From JAKORR01 sp964608495 (lineage in GTDB: Bacteria > Armatimonadota > Zipacnadia > Zipacnadales > FEN-943), in assembly GCA_964608495.1 (NCBI GenBank), contig CAZSOQ010000034.1, forward strand, positions 1 to 29,999: a DNA stretch of 29,999 bases. The letters are read 5' to 3'. Every line of letters begins with the position of its first letter. Within the stretch, counting starts at the first letter, position 1. Made by a program: the position numbers and the translations under genes. Positions 14,518-21,392 of this stretch are shown piece after piece. A model generated the notes under the pieces. It was not told the origin of the DNA, searched no databases, and was given only the letters and a program-made list of their open reading frames with translations.

Positions 14518-17500
14518 ATGGCACAGCGCATACCGCCGCTAGGCACGACCCGACGGCTCCGGGCCGCCTTGCCGCCGACACCGGCGCGACGCGCAGTGTC
14601 CGTGGCGGCGGTGGTCCTGCTGCTTGCCGCGGCTTGCGGCGGCCTCGCGCTTGCACAGGCGGCTCAGGAGCCGGTCATCGCCCGCTATACCTTCGACGAC
14701 CCCGGCGATACGGTGGCGGATGCGTCGGGCAAGGGCCACACGGGCCTCGCGCCGGGATGCGGACGGGCGGAGGGCAAGGTCGGCCAGGCGCTGCTTCTCG
14801 ACGGCGAGCACGGGATGACGGTGGAGAGCAGCCCGGACCTGCGGTTCCGCGCGGGGTACTCGGTCGAGTTCTGGCTGTGGCTTGACGTGGCGGCGACCCA
14901 GGCGCCGGTGAACCTGGTGTCGAAGGAGAAGGAGTTCCTCCTCAGGTTTGACCGGCAGGGAGTGGGCGGGACCCTGTCGTTCTACCCCTACGTCCGCGGC
15001 AGCTACGAGCCGCGCGTGCGGGGCAGCGTGCCGGCCGCGAAGCGGTGGCACCATGTGATAGCGTCCTACGACGGCGCGACGGCGCGCCTGTTCGTGGACG
15101 GGGTGGAGCACGCCGCGAGGCGCGAGGGAGAGATCACCCCGGGCGATGCGCCGCTGGTCGTCGGTGCGCCGGACGAGGTCAGCGGTGGGCTGCTGGGGCG
15201 GATTGATGAGCTGAGCGTGCTCGCCTACGCCATCGGGCCGCGAAAGGCCCTGGAGCGCGCCCTCTTCCCGGACCTGGGGCCCGGGGTCGAGCCCCGGACG
15301 CAGCGTGCCTTCGACCTGACCACGCCCGCCGACGCCGGCCTCTTCGAGCCGCTGGGTGCCGCGGAGCTGAAGCCCGGGCCGGAGGGCCTGGACCTGCGCT
15401 GCAGGCACGCGGACGATGGCGTGATCCTGCGGGGCCTATCGGTGGACGTGAGCGGCCTGCCCGAGCTGGCCCTGGCCCTGACCAGCGACGGCGGCACGGC
15501 AGGCTCCCTGGCCTACGCCACCGATGTGGGCGTCGGGGTAGTGCCCTTCGTGGTCAACGCGGACGGCCGAAGGCACGAATACCGCGTGGACCTGCGCACC
15601 TGCGCGGACTGGAAGGGAAGGCTGCGGGCCCTGGCGCTGAGGCCGTCGGACCGGGCAGATACCGGGATCACGCTGTCGTCACTGAGGCTGCTCCTGCCGG
15701 AGGAGTGTGGCGTGAGGCTCACGGCGTCGGCGCTGAGGCCCGAGGGGCAGTGGGCTGGCGTGGGGCGGGAGATTCGGGGGAGCTGGCTGGTGAGGAACGA
15801 CGGTGCGGCGCCCGTGACGGTGGCGGTTGAGATTGAGGTGGCGGAGGGAGTGGGCGAGGCGGAGCTGTTGACACCCGGGCAGGTGACTGTGGCGCCGGGC
15901 GAGGAGCACGTGGCTCAGTGGTCGGTGAAGAGCCCTGAGGCCGGCGACGCGATGGTGCGCGCAAGGGCCTCGGCGCGCGGGATGACCCAGGCGCGGACGT
16001 GCGGGCTGCGGTTCGGCGAGACGGGCGCCGCGCCGCGCTTCGGCGTGGCGGCGGTGCTGAAGGCGGGCTTCCCGCGCGCGATGGACTTTCGGCACCTGGG
16101 GCCGGACAGCGTGCCGGTGCACGCGCACAACGACGTGCTGCTGGTGGACCTCCTTGGGGAGAAGATCGCGGCGGCGCGGGACTTCAAGGCGCGCTTCCCG
16201 GACCGGGTTGTGCTGATGCAGGTGAACGACGAGGCGAACGGGATGTGGGGTAGCTGGTTCACGGTGCCGGAAGGATTCTCGCGGGGCCACGGGCTGCGCT
16301 GGCGGCCCGAGGTGTTCCCCAACCCGGGCTTCGCCGGCTTCTGGCTGCTGGCGCCGGGCGGAACGCTGAGATCGCCCCTCCCGCGCGAGCAGGGCGAGGT
16401 GACCGTGAAGGTGGACAACCCCGAGCGCTTCCGCCGCGACGTCAGGGGCAAGCCGTACCTGCTGGACGTGCTGATCTACGCCCGGCCCGGAGGGAAAGCG
16501 GACTTCACGCGGGCGGACTTCGCTACCGTCACGGCGATAGACGAGGCGGCGGGGACGGTGTCGCTGTCGCGCTGGACGGCGAGCGAGGGGCGCGAGTGGC
16601 ACGCCTTCGAGGCCGGGGAGGCCTACGTGGCGCCCTCGCCCGGGGACATCTACGGCGTGGGCACCGGCCTGATCAAAACCTGGCTGCCGAATCTGACGAA
16701 GTTCTGCCCTCGCGACCCGAGGACTGGGGAGAACGCCGCGGAGTACTGGGCGGCCCACTTCGCGGCGCTGTACCGCGAGCACATCGCGGCGGGCGACGGG
16801 CCGGTGCCCGACGGGCTGCAGTTCGATTGGCCGCCCTTCTGGGCGCACAGCGTGCTGTCGGACTGCGACAACGACGGCGTGGCCGACGGGTGCCAGTTCG
16901 CAGGAGTGAGCTACTGGGGGCTGGGGATGCACGACGTGTTTCACTACCTGCGGCACGGCGGGCCGGGCTTCGAGGGGATCGGCGAGGAGCCCCTGCTGCT
17001 GGCGGACTCCAGCGACACCGCCTCGCAGCGGTCGTTCGATCTGCTGAACGGCTCCGAGAACGAGGAGTTCCCTGCCTTCGGGGGGTACAGGTCGTTCTCA
17101 AGCCAACTGGACCTGTACCTGCTGTGGTGTCGCGAGGCGCGCGAGCCACGGCTCTCCTACTTGCAGAGTCGGTACCCCTGCGAGCTGTACTTCCTGGGCG
17201 GACTGGACGAGGCGGCCCGGGGCGAGAAGTTCCAGCTTTCGAGCCGACTGCGCCTGAACGCGGCGGCGGCCTGCATGGGCCTGGGTGTCCATACCTATCG
17301 CTCCGGCGGCAAGGAGGACGTGGGGACTATCCTGAAGGGCGGGGGCGACCTGGAATACGATCTGGATGAGCACCATGCCGGGGACGACGGCGTCTATGGC
17401 TGGCTGGGCCTGCCAAGGGCAGAGCCTCAGCGGCTCGATACGGCCGGGGAGGTGGTCCTGAAGGCGGCCCCGGGCGACTACGAGCCCCTGGCGAGCGACC

Positions 17501-18207
17501 AGGTGGTGCAGAGCGCGCCGCTGAGGGTCGTGACCCGGCAGTCAGGCGACGGTGGGGAGGAAGTGCAGGCTCTGGAGATGAGGGTGACGTCCATGCTGGA
17601 GCCGCGCGAGTTGCCCGAGGGCGAGCAGTCGTCGAACCGTGTGCAGGCGCGGCGGATGCGGGCCGCGGGGGCGCTGTCGCCGCCCTTGACGGGAGAGGTC
17701 AAGGCGGGAGAGGAGCTGGCCCTGACGATGTGGGTTGACGCGGACCCGCAGTACGATGACCTGGAGGGCGAGCGGTATGCCGCCCTCAAGCGCGAGATCG
17801 AGCTGTGGCTGGCGGATGGGGACCTGGCAGGACCGACGCAGAGGATGCTCGTCGGTCCCACGCCCAGGCGGGTGTGCCTGACGCTGGCGGCGCCCACCGA
17901 CGGGCGCCCGCGCCTGGCCGTGGGGGTCGGGGCAGAGCTCGGGCCGGTGTGGATCGGCGATGTGACCCTGCGCCGGGGGTGCGCGGAGGTGATGGTGCGG
18001 GGCTTCGAGCACGGCGTGGTGCTGATGAACGGCTCGCAGACCGCGCCGTGGGAGTATGACCCGGCGGAGCTGTTCCCGGGCCGGCGGTTCGAGCGCCTCA
18101 GGGGGAGCCAGTGCCCGCAGGTGAACGACGGCAGCGCGGTCGAGGGGAAGCTGCGGGTAGGGCCGCTGGACGCGGCGTTCCTGCGCGAGGCCGGGACCGA
18201 GCGGTAG
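14518..18207 (+). CDS. Secreted LamG-domain protein with an unrecognised, probably glycosidase-like core
   Basis: The product has 1,229 residues from an ATG with AAGGGAGG 6 nt upstream. A basic region then a hydrophobic segment (residues ~26-48, ending LALAQA) form the signal peptide. Residues ~52-237 are a LamG/concanavalin-like domain (IARYTFDDPGDTVADASG; RWHHVIASYDG; RIDELSVLAYA). A beta-sandwich follows (~260-395), then a CARDB-like Ig domain (~398-497). The ~507-970 core contains HNDVLLVDLLGEKIAAARDF, GLQFDWPPFW (Asp770) and a calcium-loop-like DCDNDGVADG at 782-791, and reads like a (beta/alpha)8-type hydrolase. I cannot assign it to a named family. The last ~250 residues are another beta-sandwich. 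It probably binds and may cleave polysaccharide outside the cytoplasm. The GH2 gene follows 121 nt downstream, possibly in the same transcript. Confidence 0.7.
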   Translation: MAQRIPPLGTTRRLRAALPPTPARRAVSVAAVVLLLAAACGGLALAQAAQEPVIARYTFDDPGDTVADASGKGHTGLAPGCGRAEGKVGQALLLDGEHGMTVESSPDLRFRAGYSVEFWLWLDVAATQAPVNLVSKEKEFLLRFDRQGVGGTLSFYPYVRGSYEPRVRGSVPAAKRWHHVIASYDGATARLFVDGVEHAARREGEITPGDAPLVVGAPDEVSGGLLGRIDELSVLAYAIGPRKALERALFPDLGPGVEPRTQRAFDLTTPADAGLFEPLGAAELKPGPEGLDLRCRHADDGVILRGLSVDVSGLPELALALTSDGGTAGSLAYATDVGVGVVPFVVNADGRRHEYRVDLRTCADWKGRLRALALRPSDRADTGITLSSLRLLLPEECGVRLTASALRPEGQWAGVGREIRGSWLVRNDGAAPVTVAVEIEVAEGVGEAELLTPGQVTVAPGEEHVAQWSVKSPEAGDAMVRARASARGMTQARTCGLRFGETGAAPRFGVAAVLKAGFPRAMDFRHLGPDSVPVHAHNDVLLVDLLGEKIAAARDFKARFPDRVVLMQVNDEANGMWGSWFTVPEGFSRGHGLRWRPEVFPNPGFAGFWLLAPGGTLRSPLPREQGEVTVKVDNPERFRRDVRGKPYLLDVLIYARPGGKADFTRADFATVTAIDEAAGTVSLSRWTASEGREWHAFEAGEAYVAPSPGDIYGVGTGLIKTWLPNLTKFCPRDPRTGENAAEYWAAHFAALYREHIAAGDGPVPDGLQFDWPPFWAHSVLSDCDNDGVADGCQFAGVSYWGLGMHDVFHYLRHGGPGFEGIGEEPLLLADSSDTASQRSFDLLNGSENEEFPAFGGYRSFSSQLDLYLLWCREAREPRLSYLQSRYPCELYFLGGLDEAARGEKFQLSSRLRLNAAAACMGLGVHTYRSGGKEDVGTILKGGGDLEYDLDEHHAGDDGVYGWLGLPRAEPQRLDTAGEVVLKAAPGDYEPLASDQVVQSAPLRVVTRQSGDGGEEVQALEMRVTSMLEPRELPEGEQSSNRVQARRMRAAGALSPPLTGEVKAGEELALTMWVDADPQYDDLEGERYAALKREIELWLADGDLAGPTQRMLVGPTPRRVCLTLAAPTDGRPRLAVGVGAELGPVWIGDVTLRRGCAEVMVRGFEHGVVLMNGSQTAPWEYDPAELFPGRRFERLRGSQCPQVNDGSAVEGKLRVGPLDAAFLREAGTER

Positions 18208-18328
18208 GAGGCAAGGCCGCGTCCCCCCGCGGGCGGCGATGGACACGGTGGGCCGGGCCGCTCCCCGCGAGGCGAGGCGGCTCCCGCGGGCGAGAGTGAT
18301 CCCACACGCTGAGAAGGGAGGAAGGTGG

Positions 18329-21241
18329 ATGAAGCCGGCAGAGCCTCTGGCGTCAACGCTCGTGGTGTCGCTGGACGGGGAGTGGCTGCTGGCGCCCGAC
18401 CCCGACAACCGGGGTCGCGAGGAGCAGTGGTGGCGGGAGCCGGCGGCCGGGGCCAGGCCGGCGCGGGTGCCGGGTGTGATACAGGAAGTCTTCCCGGCGT
18501 ACCACGGCGTGGCGTGGTACTGGCGGGAGCTTGTGCCGCCGGGCAACCCGCACGCGGCCGGGCGGTACCTGCTGCGCTTCTGGGCCGTGGACTACAAGGC
18601 CGACGTGCGGCTCAACGGCGCGTACCTGGGGGAGCACGAGGGCGGCGAGAGCGTCTTCGTGCTGGACGTGACCGACGCGATCCGCCCGGGCGAAGGTAAC
18701 CTGCTGGCCGTGCGCGTGCTGAACCCCACGACCGAGCCGATAGACGGGATCGTGCTGGGCCAGACGCCCCACCGGAACAAGGCCGTGCCCTTCTTCGCGG
18801 GCGCGGACTTCGACCACGGCGGGATCGAGGATTCGGTGGAGCTGCTGGCGACCCCGGCCCTGCGCATCGAGGACCTGTACGTGCGAGCGGACCCGGCGAC
18901 CGGGCGGATGGACCTGCGGGTGAACCTGCGCAACGCGGGCGCCGAGGCCGTGGACGCGGTGGTCGAGGTGACGGTCGCGCCCGCGGCCGGCGGCGAGACC
19001 CTGAGCGCGACGAGCGTCACGCACCGTGTGCCCGCGGGCGTGTCGGCCGACGGCAGGACGCCCGGCACCGATGCGCCGGTTGCCGCCGTCCTGCAGGTTG
19101 ATGACCCCCGCCCGTGGGAGCTCAACGCCCCGTACCTGTACCGCGTGACGGCGAGGGTATGGGCGGGCGATGGAGCCGCGGGCGGGTCCTTCGACGAGCA
19201 GTCGGTGCGGTGCGGGTTCCGCGACTTCCGCTTCGAGGACGGCTACTTCCGGCTGAACGGACGACGCCTGTTCCTGCGCTGCTCGCACACGGGCAATTCG
19301 TGCCCCATCGGCCTGCACGTGCCCCACGACCCGGACCTGCTGAGGCGGGATCTGCTCAACGTCAAGGCGATGGGGTTCAACGCGATACGCTTCATCGCCG
19401 GCGTGGCGCGGCGCGAGCAACTGGACCTGTGCGATGAGCTGGGGCTGATGGTGTACGAGGAATCCTACGCGTGCTGGTGCCTCGAGGACTCGCCCGCCAT
19501 GGCCGAGCGGTACGACGAGTCGGTGGCGGGGATGATCCGGCGCGACCGCAACCACCCGAGCGTCGTGATCTGGGGGCTGCTGAACGAGACGCCCGACGGG
19601 CCGGTCTTTCGCCACGCCGTGGGCGCGCTGTCGCTCGTGCGGTCGCTGGATGACACGCGGATGGTGATGCTGGGCAGCGGGCGCTGGGACGGGCAGCTCG
19701 ACCTAGGATCGCTGTGCAACCCCGGCTCGCAGGAATGGGAGCGCCTGCTGGGGGCCGAGGCCGCGGGCGCGGAGCCGACGCGCGCCGGTCCGGTGGGCGG
19801 CTACTGGGAGCAGGCGGGCGACGTCCATGCCTACCCGCGAGTCCCCCACACGGCCGAGACGATCGCGTTCCTGCGCGGTCTGGGGGAGGGAACGGGGCCG
19901 GTGTTCCTGTCGGAGTACGGCATAGGCAGCGCCGTGGACCTCGTGCGTGTGGTCGCGATGTACGAGCAGCTAGGGAAGGGGGATGTGGAAGACGCGGCGC
20001 TGTACCGGGACTTCCGCGACAGATTCTTGGAAGACTGGGAGCGATGGGGGATGGAGGAGGCCTTCGCCAGCCCCGAGGACTACTTCCGCGCGTGCCTGGC
20101 GAAGATGGCGGGTCAGCGGCTGCTGGGGCTGAATGCGATACGGGCGAACCCGAACCTGGTGGGCTACAGCCTCACCGGGACGGTGGATCAGGGCTGGACG
20201 GGCGAGGGGCTAACCACCACCTTCCGGGAGTTCAAGCCGGGAACGATGGACGCGATGGCCGATGGGCTGGCGCCGCTGCGGCTGTGCATTTTCGCCGAGC
20301 CGGCGAACGTGTACCGGGGGTCGAGGGTGAGGATCGAGGTGGTGCTGGCGGACGAGGGCGTCCTGCGGCCGGGCGAGTATCCCCTGCGCGTCCTGGTCGT
20401 CGGGCCGGGGCAGACACGCGTGATGCAGCGCCGGGCCATGGTGACCGTGCCCGAGACGAGCGGGCGTCCCGAGCCGCCCTTCGCGGTGCCCGTGTTCGCC
20501 GAGGAGGTCGTTGTGGACGGGCCAGCCGGGGAATACCGGTGCCTGGCGGTCTTCGAGCAGGGAGCCGCGGCCGCCGGCGGTGAGGCCCGATTCTACGTCG
20601 GCGACGCCGCCGAGGCGCCAAAGATCGAGACCGAGGTGACGCTGTGGGGTCGGGATCCGGTGCTGGCGGCGTGGCTCGACGCCAGGGGCGTGGGCGTGAG
20701 GCCCTACAGACCCGGCGCGCCCGGGGGGCACGAGGTGATACTGGTGGGTGAGGAGCCCGAGCCGCCCGGCGGGGAACGCGCCTTCCGCGAGCTGACGGAC
20801 CGGATCTCCCGCGGGGCGAGCGCCGTGTTCCTGTCGCCGGAGGTCTTTGCGGAGGGCGATGATCCGGTCGCAGGGCTTTCCCTGGCGGCGAAGGGCAGGC
20901 TGGTGAGCATCGTGGGGTGGCTGTACTTGAAGGACGAGTGGGCGAAGGCGCACCCGATCTTCGAGGGGCTGCCCGCGGGCGGGCTGATGGACTACACCTT
21001 CTACCGGGAGATTATCCCGGATGCCCTGTTTCAGGGACAGGAGCCGCCGCTTGAGGCCGTTGCGGGGGCGATCAAGGCGTCGCAGGGGTACGATTCGGGG
21101 CTGATGATGGCGGTCTATGGGCTGGGAGTGGGGCGATTCGCGATCAACACGCTGCTGGTGCGGGAGAATCTGGGTACGCACCCGGCGGCTGATCGGCTGT
21201 TGGTGAACATGCTGCGGCATGCGGCGCGGAGGAGGACGTGA
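18329..21241 (+). CDS. Glycoside hydrolase family 2 enzyme with amidotransferase-like C-terminal domain
   Basis: The product has 970 residues. The ATG has GGGAGG 7 nt upstream, which decides against the longer frame from 18239. The N-terminal GH2 sugar-binding sandwich (WYWRELVPPG, DVRLNGAYLGEHEGG) is followed by an Ig-like domain. The TIM barrel comes next: FRLNGRRLFLRC, then WGLLNE with acid/base Glu420, and FLSEYG with nucleophile Glu529. Both catalytic glutamates of the family are present. After the barrel come two beta-sandwich stretches and a Rossmann-like, amidotransferase-type domain (~765-965). Activities in GH2 include beta-galactosidase, beta-glucuronidase and beta-mannosidase; the sequence does not decide between them. 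No signal peptide is seen, so it is predicted cytoplasmic, in contrast to the secreted protein encoded upstream. It may finish degradation of oligosaccharides after uptake. Confidence 0.88.
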   Translation: MKPAEPLASTLVVSLDGEWLLAPDPDNRGREEQWWREPAAGARPARVPGVIQEVFPAYHGVAWYWRELVPPGNPHAAGRYLLRFWAVDYKADVRLNGAYLGEHEGGESVFVLDVTDAIRPGEGNLLAVRVLNPTTEPIDGIVLGQTPHRNKAVPFFAGADFDHGGIEDSVELLATPALRIEDLYVRADPATGRMDLRVNLRNAGAEAVDAVVEVTVAPAAGGETLSATSVTHRVPAGVSADGRTPGTDAPVAAVLQVDDPRPWELNAPYLYRVTARVWAGDGAAGGSFDEQSVRCGFRDFRFEDGYFRLNGRRLFLRCSHTGNSCPIGLHVPHDPDLLRRDLLNVKAMGFNAIRFIAGVARREQLDLCDELGLMVYEESYACWCLEDSPAMAERYDESVAGMIRRDRNHPSVVIWGLLNETPDGPVFRHAVGALSLVRSLDDTRMVMLGSGRWDGQLDLGSLCNPGSQEWERLLGAEAAGAEPTRAGPVGGYWEQAGDVHAYPRVPHTAETIAFLRGLGEGTGPVFLSEYGIGSAVDLVRVVAMYEQLGKGDVEDAALYRDFRDRFLEDWERWGMEEAFASPEDYFRACLAKMAGQRLLGLNAIRANPNLVGYSLTGTVDQGWTGEGLTTTFREFKPGTMDAMADGLAPLRLCIFAEPANVYRGSRVRIEVVLADEGVLRPGEYPLRVLVVGPGQTRVMQRRAMVTVPETSGRPEPPFAVPVFAEEVVVDGPAGEYRCLAVFEQGAAAAGGEARFYVGDAAEAPKIETEVTLWGRDPVLAAWLDARGVGVRPYRPGAPGGHEVILVGEEPEPPGGERAFRELTDRISRGASAVFLSPEVFAEGDDPVAGLSLAAKGRLVSIVGWLYLKDEWAKAHPIFEGLPAGGLMDYTFYREIIPDALFQGQEPPLEAVAGAIKASQGYDSGLMMAVYGLGVGRFAINTLLVRENLGTHPAADRLLVNMLRHAARRRT

Positions 21242-21269
21242 GGAGGGAAGGCGGGAACAGGGACGCGCC

Positions 21270-21292
21270 CTGCAGGGCAGGCGCGCCTGCAG
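21270..21292. repeat. GC-rich palindrome downstream of the GH2 gene
   Basis: CTGCAGG (21270-21276) pairs with CCTGCAG (21286-21292), and the 14-bp sequence GCAGGCGCGCCTGC (21277-21290) is by itself a perfect palindrome. It lies 28 nt after the GH2 stop codon. No T-run follows, so it is not a typical intrinsic terminator. It may still be a 3' stabilising structure or a Rho-related site. Confidence 0.5.
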
Positions 21293-21384
21293 AGGACTGC
21301 GGCGAGAGGAATAGCCACAGGGCCACGACCGTAGGCCGGGGTGGCGAGTGGTAGGGTCGCGCGGCGCCCTGGGCCCGGGGGCGC

Positions 21385-21392
21385 AGAAGGAG
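21385..21392 (+). promoter_or_regulatory. Ribosome binding site leaving the ATPase start unresolved
   Basis: AGAAGGAG is the only good Shine-Dalgarno sequence near the 5' end of the P-type ATPase gene. The in-frame GTG at 21392 overlaps its last base. An in-frame CTG at 21401 sits 8 nt downstream with ideal spacing. The upstream GTG at 21341 has no matching site. This pattern makes a rare CTG start worth testing. Confidence 0.45.

Noticed and set aside
14590..14660. Lipoprotein signal in the LamG protein (AAAC) and in the 725-residue protein (TGAC)
   Set aside because: The residue three before the Cys is Ala or Thr instead of Leu, Val or Ile, and both have a good ordinary cleavage site further on.
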